DNA of 53,367 bases from a bacterium (lineage in GTDB: Bacteria; Cyanobacteriota; Vampirovibrionia; Gastranaerophilales; Gastranaerophilaceae). The DNA lies in the NCBI GenBank assembly GCA_017629215.1, contig JAGBXP010000011.1:1-53367 (forward strand). Direction: 5' to 3'. The notes under the pieces are model-generated. The model saw only the letters and a program-made list of their open reading frames with translations. It searched no databases and was not told the DNA's origin. How positions within the stretch are numbered: the stretch's first letter is position 1; each line of letters opens with the position of its first letter. A program made the position numbers and the translations under genes. Of the stretch, positions 1 through 8,004 are shown piece after piece.

Positions 1-12
1 AATTGATACCAT
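1..12 (-). CDS. possible start of a gene running off the left edge
   Basis: Only four codons (M-V-S-I) lie in the window. The start is suggested by a good ribosome binding site (AGAAAGGA) about 10 bases upstream and by position: it sits downstream of the 60-300 repeat just as the 75-residue gene at 16429 sits downstream of the second repeat copy. Nothing can be said about function. Confidence 0.3.
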
Positions 13-59
13 AATTTGTACCATCCTTTCTTTTTTTACTGTTCTCACTTTAAAAATAT

Positions 60-300
60 CGACAATACATTTAACGGCACATTTTTAAAAAACTTTAATG
101 CAAAAAGACTCCTCACCTCACATCATATCATATCATATCATATAGGGCATTATAACTGGATCTGAGCCTCATGAAAATTCGTCTTTACAAATCGTTACAA
201 TTGCTTGTTTTGTGAAGTTTTGTTACGAAAATTAATATTTTCTGTATGAAATTTGAAGGTAATTTTTTTAATTTTGGGGAGCATTTTTCTCAAAAAAACA
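60..300 (-). repeat. long promoter/leader repeat, copy A (inverted relative to 16130-16370)
   Basis: Read on the minus strand, this segment matches 16130-16370 over roughly 200 bases. Shared blocks, in order: TTTCGTAACAAAACTTCACA, TTGTAACGATTTGTAAAGA, TTTTCATGAGGCTCA, a TATAATGCCCTATATGATAT block with a tandem 5-base TGATA repeat, GTGAGGTGAGGAGTCT, and TTAAAGTTTT. Each copy points towards a gene start with an AGAAAGGA ribosome binding site, so the repeat looks like a mobile or recently duplicated promoter plus leader, not a coding element. Confidence 0.75.
149..177 (-). promoter_or_regulatory. promoter inside repeat copy A
   Basis: TTTTCA, 17-base spacer, TATAAT on the minus strand. The same hexamers and spacing occur in copy B (16255-16283). 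It is followed by overlapping ATG-ATA-TGA units (about 121-144). Confidence 0.5.
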
Positions 301-305
301 AAAAT

Positions 306-336
306 CGTCATTACGAGCGAATGCGAAACAATCCAG
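306..336. repeat. dispersed intergenic repeat (CTGGATTGCTTCG type, reverse orientation)
   Basis: Reverse-orientation, diverged copy of the short repeat whose core reads CTGGATTGCTTCGCTTCGCT. Better copies lie at 16074, 16810, 16987 and 31435. It ends just before the SEC-C gene. Confidence 0.6.
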
Positions 337-363
337 ATTTTAATTTTCTGTCATCCTGAGAAA

Positions 364-1611
364 CTAAGCTTTTCCACAACAGTTTTTAAACTTTTTACCA
401 CTACCACAAGGACAAGCTTCATTTCTACCTACTTTTTCTATAATCTCAGTTGAAGTGTTTTTTTCTGTATCAGAGATTACGTCAAAAACCTCTGAAAAAA
501 CATTTGAGCAATATAAAACAGTTGCAGATGAATATAATCTATTTTTCAAATACTCAGATTTATATTTATTAATTAATTCTTCAAATGTATAATTTTCATC
601 AAGAGAAGTATTAATAACTTCCATAAAATTATTATGCTCTATTGATAATCGTTCAAGTATAGAATCTGGAATAGAATCATTATTCAAGAAATATTTTATA
701 CAAGCTTCTTTTCCCTCAACTTCTTTTCCTTCAAATATAGCTTTAAATGTTTCATAAAATGGTATCGCATATAACCCTTTTTCTTTTAGAAAAATAACTG
801 CTACATCATAACGCTCTGAGTGAGATGCAAATCCTCCTAATGAATTTTCTAAAAAATTAGAATAATTATTATCTAATTCTTTCACATGGAAAAATCTTGG
901 AGTTTCAAGTTTTGAAATTTTATCATCTAAATTTATTTCCTCATCATCATTAAAAGCACCAATAATTTCATCAGCGTGTTCATTTGTTGTTAATATAATA
1001 TCTTTACCAAATGTTTTTATAAATTTATCATACATTTCATCAATAACAGATTTAATTTCTTCTTCTTTCTGTTCATTATTAATATAAAGTAATTTTGGAT
1101 CTTGAACTAATTTCATTACAGCATATCTCATAGCATCATCTTTTTGTGAATGAGAAAGTATACCTGATATTTCTACCACATAATACTCATTATTAGATTT
1201 AAAAATTCTTGCTATAATAAACTGACCAGAATAAACTCCTCTAAAATTTGTCATTTTAGTTAAAGATAGTACAGTATAAGTTTTTTCGTTAATCAAATTA
1301 TATAATTCAAAACCATTTCTAAGAATTTTTTTTATTTCAAAAACAGAAGATTCTGCATTTATCAAAGCATCAAGAATTTCTTTATTATTACTAAATTCTT
1401 TATGCATTTCTAAGATTGAAACATTATTAATTTTACGTTCAAAAATATATGGTAAAAATATTTTTTCCATCTGGTTTGGTGAAAGCTCTCTTGCACCTAC
1501 TGTTGCTAAATACTCACAAAAATCTGAGTTAATAGCTTCATTATTTTGAACAAACTCAAAAACATCTTTAATAGTTTTGTTAATTTCATTAATTTTTTCT
1601 ATTACTGTCAT
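364..1611 (-). CDS. SEC-C motif-containing protein of unknown function
   Basis: A 415-residue protein. The last 22 residues form a SEC-C zinc-binding motif (RNEACPCGSGKKFKNCCG), as at the end of SecA and many unrelated bacterial proteins. Elsewhere this motif binds a metal ion and helps contact other proteins or ribosomes. The rest (about residues 1-390) is acidic, probably mostly helical, and not recognised; there is no signal peptide or membrane segment. I chose the ATG at 1611 over the GTG at 1623 because a GAGGGA ribosome binding site sits 5-6 bases before it. It is a single gene facing left. Confidence 0.75.
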   Translation of the reverse strand: MTVIEKINEINKTIKDVFEFVQNNEAINSDFCEYLATVGARELSPNQMEKIFLPYIFERKINNVSILEMHKEFSNNKEILDALINAESSVFEIKKILRNGFELYNLINEKTYTVLSLTKMTNFRGVYSGQFIIARIFKSNNEYYVVEISGILSHSQKDDAMRYAVMKLVQDPKLLYINNEQKEEEIKSVIDEMYDKFIKTFGKDIILTTNEHADEIIGAFNDDEEINLDDKISKLETPRFFHVKELDNNYSNFLENSLGGFASHSERYDVAVIFLKEKGLYAIPFYETFKAIFEGKEVEGKEACIKYFLNNDSIPDSILERLSIEHNNFMEVINTSLDENYTFEELINKYKSEYLKNRLYSSATVLYCSNVFSEVFDVISDTEKNTSTEIIEKVGRNEACPCGSGKKFKNCCGKA

Positions 1612-1695
1612 ATTATCCCTCACTTCGTATATCTAGGATACATGAATCAATAAAAAATGGCAATAAGTCCAACTGGTTAATCTAAATAAATTTAA

Positions 1696-1727
1696 TTAGC
1701 AAAATTTTTTTTTACAAACATTATAAT
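1696..1727 (+). promoter_or_regulatory. TTAGC-N21-TATAAT element
   Basis: TTAGC and a T-rich spacer precede a perfect TATAAT. The same [CT]TAGC-N21/22-TA[GAT]AAT layout occurs upstream of three of the 46.9-50.8 kb paralogues. The TATAAT lies only 4 bases before the annotated ATG at 1732, so either that mRNA is leaderless or translation starts further in. Confidence 0.4.
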
Positions 1728-1731
1728 ATAT

Positions 1732-2442
1732 ATGATAAGACTAAATTTGATACACAACTCTAATAATATAAATAAAGTTGATAGAATTCGTCAGCTTAAA
1801 GTTCATAATAAAATATTAGGAGATCTTGTTACTGCTAGTAAAAAACAAGATTATATGACTTATGAAACAAGATTAAATAATAGATTTGGTAAAACATTAG
1901 GATATGAAATATTTAGTATTGATGATTGTACTTCTTGGGCAAACGGTTATTCAATACATGTAGAAGAAGATTATAGAAACAAAGGTTTTAATTTTGGAGA
2001 AATACTAAGATTATCTAGTATTATTACAATGGTAGAAAATAAAATTAAAACTTTTTACATATATTCAGTAAAAACAGCACCTTTTTTTCACGCAAAATAT
2101 AAATTTTTCCCAGATATATCTAGTATAGGAAATGCAGAAAATATTTTAAATACAATAATTACCAAATGTAAAGACAAAAATGAAACATTAAAAAATGAAG
2201 CAGAAGAATTATTAGAAAATATAATTTCAATCAATAATACAAAAAGTATCGATATTTTTTGTAAAGATACTAATAATATTTTAAATGAATATATGCAAAT
2301 AGTACTTAATGATAAAAATAAATATAAATCACACCCTTTTCCTTGTGGTTTTAACATGAAATTAACTTTGGATGAAATTTTAAAGAATAAAGATTATTTT
2401 AACAGTTTATTTGCAAAGCATAATATTAATTATAAAATATAA
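1732..2442 (+). CDS. GNAT-like acetyltransferase family protein (putative)
   Basis: A 236-residue soluble protein. Residues about 75-130 look like the GNAT core: a strand ending Y-S-I-H-V, then E-E-D-Y-R-N-K-G-F (matching the acetyl-CoA-binding motif A, x-x-x-R-x-x-G-x), a long helix, and later A-P-F-F-H-A-K-Y-K-F, which resembles the GNAT 'FY-K-GF' segment. The C-terminal 90 residues are lysine- and asparagine-rich and unrecognised. No ribosome binding site precedes the ATG, so the true start is uncertain; the next in-frame Met is at residue 42. It ends 2 bases before the convergent lyase gene. Substrate unknown. Confidence 0.5.
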   Translation: MIRLNLIHNSNNINKVDRIRQLKVHNKILGDLVTASKKQDYMTYETRLNNRFGKTLGYEIFSIDDCTSWANGYSIHVEEDYRNKGFNFGEILRLSSIITMVENKIKTFYIYSVKTAPFFHAKYKFFPDISSIGNAENILNTIITKCKDKNETLKNEAEELLENIISINNTKSIDIFCKDTNNILNEYMQIVLNDKNKYKSHPFPCGFNMKLTLDEILKNKDYFNSLFAKHNINYKI

Positions 2443-2444
2443 TT

Positions 2445-3668
2445 TTATAATTTTTTCACCATATCTTCTAAGCAAATTTTAACGTGTGCATAATTCAATC
2501 CTCCCTGTAAATATGCTACATAAGGTTCTCTCATTGGACCATCTGCAGAAAGCTCAATTGTTGAGCCCTCAATAAATGTTCCACCTGCCATAATTACCTT
2601 ATCCTCATATCCAGGGATATTTTCTGGAATAGGAGTTACATAACCATTTATAGGAGATAATGATTGAATTGTTCTACAAAACTGTTCTAAATGTTCAGGA
2701 TTTCTAAAAATTATATTCTGAATAATATCAGTTCTTGATTCATAATATTTTGGATAAGTATCAAATCCAATATCTTCAAAAACTTTTGAAGCAAGAATAG
2801 CACCTTTTAAAGCTTCTGAAACAATTGAAGGAGCCATAAATAGACCTTGAAATATTAATCTATGTTGATTAAACATTGCTCCACCTTCACTTCCTACTCC
2901 TGGTGCTGTTAAACGATTAGCAGAGCGTTCAACATATAATTCCTTACCAGCGATATACCCACCAGCTTCTACAATTCCACCACCAGGGTTTTTTATTAAA
3001 GAACCAGCTATTAAATCAGCTCCAACCTCTAATGGTTCTTGAGTATCAACAAATTCACCATAGCAATTATCTACAAAACAAATACAATTTGGGTTTTGAC
3101 TCTTAACTATAGTACATATTTTTTTTATTGTTTCAATTGATAATGATTTTCTTGTTGAATAACCTTTTGAACGCTGAATTAAAACCATTGTAGTTGTTTT
3201 ATCAATCATTTTTTCTAAAGCTTCAAAATTAATATCTACTTCATTAAGTAATGGAACTTCATCATATAAAACACCATTTCCAATAAGTGAAGCTCGTTTT
3301 GTTTCTTCATCACCTGCTGTTCCTATAACCTCTTGCATAGTATCATAAGGTTTTCCAGCTACTGATATAAGTTTATCGCCAGCTCTTAAATTACCAAATA
3401 ATGCACATGCTAATGTATGAGTTCCTGACGCAAAATGTATTCTAACAAGAGCTTTTTCAGCTTTAAATACTTGTGCAAAAGTTTTATCTAATATTTCTCT
3501 TCCTAAATCATCATGTCCATAGCCTGAAACTGTATAAAAATGTTCAGGAGCTACTTTATTATCAAAAAATGCTTCTAAAACTTTTCTCTGATTAAAATCC
3601 CTAATATCATTTATTCTATCAAATTCTTTCTCTAAGCTTTTTTCTGCTGATTTAAAATCGTAATACAT
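2445..3668 (-). CDS. methionine gamma-lyase family PLP enzyme ('aluminium resistance protein' family)
   Basis: A 407-residue cytosolic PLP enzyme of the Met_gamma_lyase family (fold type I). Visible marks are the PLP-phosphate-binding S-G-T-H-T-L-A near residue 84, the F-V-D-N-C-Y-G-E aspartate region near 200, and the Schiff-base lysine in G-S-L-I-K-N-P-G-G-G near 225. Glycine-rich N-R-L-T-A-P-G-V-G follows. Length is normal for the family, which is common in cyanobacteria and Firmicutes. The family is predicted to cleave sulphur amino acids; the old aluminium-resistance label is not a demonstrated function. Single gene. Confidence 0.88.
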   Translation of the reverse strand: MYYDFKSAEKSLEKEFDRINDIRDFNQRKVLEAFFDNKVAPEHFYTVSGYGHDDLGREILDKTFAQVFKAEKALVRIHFASGTHTLACALFGNLRAGDKLISVAGKPYDTMQEVIGTAGDEETKRASLIGNGVLYDEVPLLNEVDINFEALEKMIDKTTTMVLIQRSKGYSTRKSLSIETIKKICTIVKSQNPNCICFVDNCYGEFVDTQEPLEVGADLIAGSLIKNPGGGIVEAGGYIAGKELYVERSANRLTAPGVGSEGGAMFNQHRLIFQGLFMAPSIVSEALKGAILASKVFEDIGFDTYPKYYESRTDIIQNIIFRNPEHLEQFCRTIQSLSPINGYVTPIPENIPGYEDKVIMAGGTFIEGSTIELSADGPMREPYVAYLQGGLNYAHVKICLEDMVKKL

Positions 3669-3730
3669 ATTTACTCCAATAACCTAGTTATACAATATAC
3701 ATAAATAATAACATCAACAAAAATATTATT

Positions 3731-4435
3731 ATGAAAAAACTCATAATTTTTATTTTTTCTTTAATAATTTTACCAATTTTTGCATATCAAGTTTATATGT
3801 CTGATGAATATTCCTATAAAGAATCTGGAGATAAATTACTTTTTGTTGTCGATTTTTCCAATAGTATGGGAGAATATTTGGAACATAAAACTAAAGCTAA
3901 TCAAGTAAAAGAAATGATAAAAAAAATTATCCCTGAAATATCACCTAATACAAAAATAGGAATGCGAGTATATGGACATACTTGTAATGTTTTCGCATTC
4001 AATGCTTGTAGAAGCTCAGAACTTCTCGTACCTTTAGGTTTAAATAATACTTCAATTATAAATAATTCTATATCAAGACTTCGACCAAGAGGAATGACTC
4101 CAATTACATACTCACTAAAACAAGCTGTTAATAAAGATTTAAAAAATTTTGATGGTATTAAACATATCATTTTATTAACAGATGGAGGAGAAAATTGTGA
4201 TGAAAGTCCTTGCGATTATGCAATTGAATTAATGAAAGAACGTAGAGATATAAAAATAGATGTTATTGCTTATGATGTTAAAAATTCTAATGATTTAGAT
4301 CAATTAAAATGTGTTGCTGATGTAACAAGTGCTAAATTTATCCAAGCTAATACAAATGCTCAACTTTTACATTCTATGGACGAATTAATTTTACCTCATA
4401 AACAAGTTGAAGCTCTTTTATATGGAATGGAGTAA
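3731..4435 (+). CDS. exported von Willebrand factor type A domain protein
   Basis: A 234-residue protein. It begins with an uncleaved or cleaved signal segment (residues 1-18: MKK, hydrophobic stretch, F-A-Y). The VWA domain starts near residue 36: L-L-F-V-V-D-F-S-N-S-M carries the metal-ion-dependent adhesion site D-x-S-x-S, and G-M-T-P-I-T and L-L-T-D-G-G-E-N-C-D supply the other MIDAS residues (Thr and Asp). Four cysteines (C-N-V-F..C-R, C-D-E-S-P-C) may form disulphides, consistent with export. Likely role: metal-dependent binding to a protein partner at the cell surface or periplasm. It is convergent with fliI across the 9-mer cluster. Confidence 0.8.
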   Translation: MKKLIIFIFSLIILPIFAYQVYMSDEYSYKESGDKLLFVVDFSNSMGEYLEHKTKANQVKEMIKKIIPEISPNTKIGMRVYGHTCNVFAFNACRSSELLVPLGLNNTSIINNSISRLRPRGMTPITYSLKQAVNKDLKNFDGIKHIILLTDGGENCDESPCDYAIELMKERRDIKIDVIAYDVKNSNDLDQLKCVADVTSAKFIQANTNAQLLHSMDELILPHKQVEALLYGME

Positions 4436-4584
4436 AATTTTATTTAAAAGAAAATACTATTTTGTTTTAAATAAAAAACTTTAATTTCTTCTAAATTTTT
4501 TAATTAAAAAAATCATTTATTATATATTATTTAATTAAATATATTTATATAAATTAATCATCATAATAATAAGCTACAATTATT

Positions 4585-4782
4585 TGTAGAAAACTATTTA
4601 AAACAATTGTTTTTATTGAGTTTTACATGTTCATAATAATGTAGAAAACTTGTAGAAAGATTAAAAGTTTTCTACATCTTTCTACAATTAATATCAAAAA
4701 AAATAATATAAAAGATTTTTATGTAGATAGATGTTCATAACTTATTAAGTTTTCTACATAGTTTTGAACATGTTTTTCTACA
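4585..4782. repeat. cluster of ten DnaA-box-like 9-mers
   Basis: Seven copies of [TC]TTTCTACA: five TTTTCTACA (4585, 4640, 4668, 4750, 4774; the first two on the minus strand) and two CTTTCTACA (4651 minus, 4678 plus). Three related TT[AT]TGAACA copies lie at 4628 (minus), 4732 (minus) and 4762 (plus). All fit TTWTNNACA or differ from it by one base, the pattern of DnaA boxes (E. coli TTATCCACA, cyanobacteria TTTTCCACA). The pairs 4640/4668 and 4651/4678 are inverted and could fold as hairpins. The host gap (4436-4804) is convergent, so these are not obvious promoter operators. Confidence 0.6.
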
Positions 4783-4804
4783 TAGAAATTTTAAATTTTA
4801 ATCT

Positions 4805-6130
4805 TTAATTAAAACCAGCAAGTTGTCCAAGTTGCATTAAATCATTTACGCTTTGTTCATAATTAATCTTATCTTTTGTTGATTGTTTTAAGAAATTATT
4901 AATATTATCCATTAAAGCTATAGCTTTATCACAAGCAGGATCTGAACCTGATACGTAAGCACCTATATTTATTAAATCTTCATTTTTAGCATGAACAGCT
5001 AAAAGATTTCTTATCGCACCAGCAGCTTTTCTATGTTCATTTGTTGTAATATCTCCCATAACCCTACTTAATGACTGTAAAATATCAATAGCAGGATAGT
5101 GGTTTTTATGTGCTAATGCTCTTGATAAGACAATATGACCATCGAGTATACTTCTTGAAGTATCGGATATTGGTTCGTTAAAATCATCACCTTCAACAAG
5201 GACTGTATAAAGTCCTGTAATAGTTCCTATTTCATTAGTACCAGCTCTTTCCATAAGTTTAGGCATTAAAGCAAATACAGATGGTGTATAACCTCTTGTA
5301 GCAGGTGGTTCACCAATTGCTAATCCAACTTCACGTTGAGCCATTGCGATACGAGTTACAGAATCTAGCATAAATAAAACATCCATACCTTTATCTCTAA
5401 AATACTCAGCTATTGATGTTGCTACAAATGCAGCTTTTATTTTAACTAATGATGGCTGTTCTGAAGTTGCAGCAATTACAATAGAACGCTTCATTCCCTC
5501 TGTTCCTAAAATTTCTTCAATAAATTCTTTAACCTCACGACCACGTTCTCCAATAAGTGCAATAACATTTAAGTCTGCAGAAGTGTTTTTTGCCATCATA
5601 CCAAGTGTAGTACTTTTACCAACACCTGAACCTGCAAATATACCTAATCTTTGACCTTTACCAACTGTAGCAAAACCATCGACTGCTTTTATTCCTAAAG
5701 ATAATGGTTCAGATATTCTTTTTCTTTTAAGTGGATTAATAGCATCTGCTTGTGTAGATTTATATTCTGAAAATCTTATATCTCCTAAAGTATCTATTGG
5801 TCTACCTAATCCATCTAATACTCTGCCAATAAGTTGATTACCTACTCCAATTTTCATAGCATCGCCAGTATTTATAACTAAAGCTCCTGGTCTTATTCCA
5901 TCAGGTGAACCAAGTGGCATTAATAAAATTTTATCTTTTCTAAAGCCAACAACTTCAGCCATAATAGGTTTTTCACCAAATGAGTTATATATATAACATA
6001 AATCACCAATAGAAGATTTAGGACCATCAGATTCAATAGTTAGTCCAATAATTTCTGTTATTTTACCGATTTCTTTTATAGTTTCGGTTTTATTTATTAT
6101 GTCTAAATATTTATTCTTGTTCCAACTCAT
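4805..6130 (-). CDS. fliI: flagellar export ATPase FliI
   Basis: A 441-residue ATPase of the F1-beta/FliI family. It hydrolyses ATP at the cytoplasmic face of the flagellar type III export gate to help unload substrates from chaperones. Visible: Walker A G-S-G-V-G-K-S-T near residue 170, the Walker B strand L-F-M-L-D-S-V-T-R near 255, and the family block G-E-P-P-A-T-R-G-Y-T-P-S. Full length. Last gene of fliF-fliG-fliH-fliI, overlapping fliH by 20 bases, so probably translationally coupled. No fliJ follows. Confidence 0.97.
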   Translation of the reverse strand: MSWNKNKYLDIINKTETIKEIGKITEIIGLTIESDGPKSSIGDLCYIYNSFGEKPIMAEVVGFRKDKILLMPLGSPDGIRPGALVINTGDAMKIGVGNQLIGRVLDGLGRPIDTLGDIRFSEYKSTQADAINPLKRKRISEPLSLGIKAVDGFATVGKGQRLGIFAGSGVGKSTTLGMMAKNTSADLNVIALIGERGREVKEFIEEILGTEGMKRSIVIAATSEQPSLVKIKAAFVATSIAEYFRDKGMDVLFMLDSVTRIAMAQREVGLAIGEPPATRGYTPSVFALMPKLMERAGTNEIGTITGLYTVLVEGDDFNEPISDTSRSILDGHIVLSRALAHKNHYPAIDILQSLSRVMGDITTNEHRKAAGAIRNLLAVHAKNEDLINIGAYVSGSDPACDKAIALMDNINNFLKQSTKDKINYEQSVNDLMQLGQLAGFN

Positions 6131-6869
6131 CGTTAGTACCTGTAAGCATTTTTTCTGCTATTTCTGCAATTTGAGTTGATATTCTTGAATCAAGTCTTGA
6201 ATTTAATGTTTCTACAATAATTCCATCAGGAGATATAGAGTTATCTTCTATAATTTTTATTGATTGAAGTTTAGGAAATTCATTTCTAAAATCTACACAA
6301 AATTGATTTATATTATCTACTAATAATGGATTAACAATTATTGTTATATTTTCTTTATCATTTAATTTTTTTATAGCGTCAAGAGATATTTTATAAAGAA
6401 TATTAGTATCAAATTTAGCATGACAAACTTTATCGGCAATTGTAGCTACAAGCTCAATAATATCAATAGAAGCAGAATCAATTATATTTTTCTTTATATC
6501 AAAGGATGATGATGATAAAACTTCTAAGGATTTTAGAGCTTCATTTGCATCATTTTTAAATTTTTCTAAACCATCTTGTTCGCCTTTAGCAAAACCTTCT
6601 TTATAGCCTTCATTTTTAATTGTTTCATATTCTTTTTCAGCTTTTTTTCTAGCTTCTTCAATAATTCTTTGAGCTTCATTATTTGCTGTTTGAACTATAA
6701 TATTAGATTTATTCTGCGCACCATCAATTATTTGTTGAGCTTTTACATCAGTCTCTTCTATAATTTTTTTTACTTTAGCCTGTTGTAAAGTAACATTTGA
6801 CTGTTCTATAGGCAAAACATAGTTATTTCCTATTTGTATATGATTACTTTTAATTCTATTACTACTCAA
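6111..6869 (-). CDS. fliH: flagellar assembly protein FliH
   Basis: A 252-residue protein with the FliH layout: a variable N-terminus, a long charged coiled coil rich in A-x-x-I-I-x-x-A heptads (about residues 35-105), then a C-terminal domain resembling the V/F-ATPase E/delta stator. It holds FliI as a dimer and docks it at the C ring. The call rests on the coiled coil, the C-terminal pattern (D-G-I-I-V-E-T near residue 210) and its place between fliG and fliI; FliH is poorly conserved in general. Overlaps both neighbours (8 bases with fliG, 20 with fliI). Confidence 0.88.
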   Translation of the reverse strand: MSSNRIKSNHIQIGNNYVLPIEQSNVTLQQAKVKKIIEETDVKAQQIIDGAQNKSNIIVQTANNEAQRIIEEARKKAEKEYETIKNEGYKEGFAKGEQDGLEKFKNDANEALKSLEVLSSSSFDIKKNIIDSASIDIIELVATIADKVCHAKFDTNILYKISLDAIKKLNDKENITIIVNPLLVDNINQFCVDFRNEFPKLQSIKIIEDNSISPDGIIVETLNSRLDSRISTQIAEIAEKMLTGTNDELEQE

Positions 6870-7911
6870 TTAATTCATCCTCAATACTAGCTCTTGTAAT
6901 AGTAATTTCTCCAGTTGCTTCAAGAGTTCTAATAGCATTAACAATAGCAGTTTGAGCTTCTTGAACTTCTTTAGCACGTACAGGTCCAAGATATTCCATA
7001 TCATCTGTAAGCATTTGACGCGCTCTTTCTGACATATTTTTGAATATTTTTTCTTTAATTTCGTTTTTAGTACCTTTAAGTGCAAGAGCAAGTTGTTTAG
7101 TATCAATTTCTCTAAGCAATCTTTGAATGCTTCTATCATCGAGAATAATAATATCTTCAAATACAAACATAAGATCACGAACTTCTTGTGCCATTTTTTG
7201 ATTTTCGATATCAAGCCATTCCATGATATTTTTCTCAGTACCTCTATCACAACAGTTTAAAATATTAGCTAAAGATTCTACACCACCAGCATTTGAGAAA
7301 TCTTGAACAAGAAGTGCTGAGAATTTTCTTTGAACAATATCTTCAATAGTTGAAAGAATTTCTGGGTTTGTAGGTGTCATATCAGCAATACGCATTGATA
7401 CAATTGCTTGTATATCTGCAGGCAAAAAGGCAAGTACTTGAGCTGATAATTCAGGTTTTAAATATGCCAATACTAATGCTAATAATTGAGGATTTTCAGT
7501 AGCAAAAGTGTTTGCTAATTGTGAAGGGTCAGCTTCATTTAAGAAATAAAATGGATTAGTATTAACCATTGATGATACTTTTTCTAACATTTTATTAGCT
7601 TCAGTTTCACCATAAGCTTGTATTAAAAGTTGTTTAGCGTAGTTTGTACCACCTTGTGTTACATAATTTTTAGCTTGAAAAACAGTTCGAAATTCTGTAA
7701 GTACTTCGTTTAAATCCTCATCTGAAACTTTACCAAGATTTGCAATATCAAGTGTAATTTGTTCTAATAAATCTTCGTCTTTTATATTTTTTAGTATTTC
7801 AGAAGCTGTTGCAGGTCCTAATGCTATTAAAAGTGCTGCAACTTTTTGACTAGGTCTTTTAAAAACCTTTTTATCTTCTTCTTTTGCTTTTTTTACGTCT
7901 TCAATACCCAT
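6862..7911 (-). CDS. fliG: flagellar motor switch protein FliG
   Basis: A 349-residue C-ring rotor protein. The N-domain (A-A-L-L-I-A-L-G-P, about 25-35) binds FliF. The middle domain contains a variant of the E-H-P-Q motif (E-N-P-Q-L-L-A, about 139), and the C-domain carries the charged torque helix (I-D-T-K-Q-L-A-L-A-L-K-G, near 268) that meets the stator. A G-P-V-R-A-K-E-V segment closes it. The AAGGAA site upstream fits the ATG. The 93-base gap to fliF holds two hairpins that may separate the expression of the two genes. Confidence 0.96.
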   Translation of the reverse strand: MGIEDVKKAKEEDKKVFKRPSQKVAALLIALGPATASEILKNIKDEDLLEQITLDIANLGKVSDEDLNEVLTEFRTVFQAKNYVTQGGTNYAKQLLIQAYGETEANKMLEKVSSMVNTNPFYFLNEADPSQLANTFATENPQLLALVLAYLKPELSAQVLAFLPADIQAIVSMRIADMTPTNPEILSTIEDIVQRKFSALLVQDFSNAGGVESLANILNCCDRGTEKNIMEWLDIENQKMAQEVRDLMFVFEDIIILDDRSIQRLLREIDTKQLALALKGTKNEIKEKIFKNMSERARQMLTDDMEYLGPVRAKEVQEAQTAIVNAIRTLEATGEITITRASIEDELIE

Positions 7912-7943
7912 ATTATTCCTTTAAGTTTTTAAGCTTTTGAGTC

Positions 7944-7997
7944 GTTAAATTCTTTAAATTCATCAAAAATTTAAAGAATTAAAGCATTAATGCTTTA
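7944..7997. other. two AT-rich inverted repeats between fliF and fliG
   Basis: ATTCTTTAAATT and AATTTAAAGAAT form a 12-base inverted repeat with a short loop (about 7949-7979), followed by the palindrome AAAGCATTAATGCTTT (7982-7997). These could be RNA hairpins that stabilise or end part of the fliF message. Confidence 0.55.
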
Positions 7998-8004
7998 AAG
8001 ACTT

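Noticed and set aside
253..453. Open frame of 66 codons on the plus strand
   Set aside because: It runs through the dispersed repeat and the antisense of the SEC-C gene; no ribosome binding site.
4436..4804. Interpretation of the 9-mer cluster as a CRISPR array
   Set aside because: Units are 9 bases, on both strands and unevenly spaced; there are no 25-40 base direct repeats with unique spacers anywhere in the window.
6870..7250. 126-codon minus-strand frame
   Set aside because: Lies wholly inside fliG in another frame; leucine/lysine-rich shadow.
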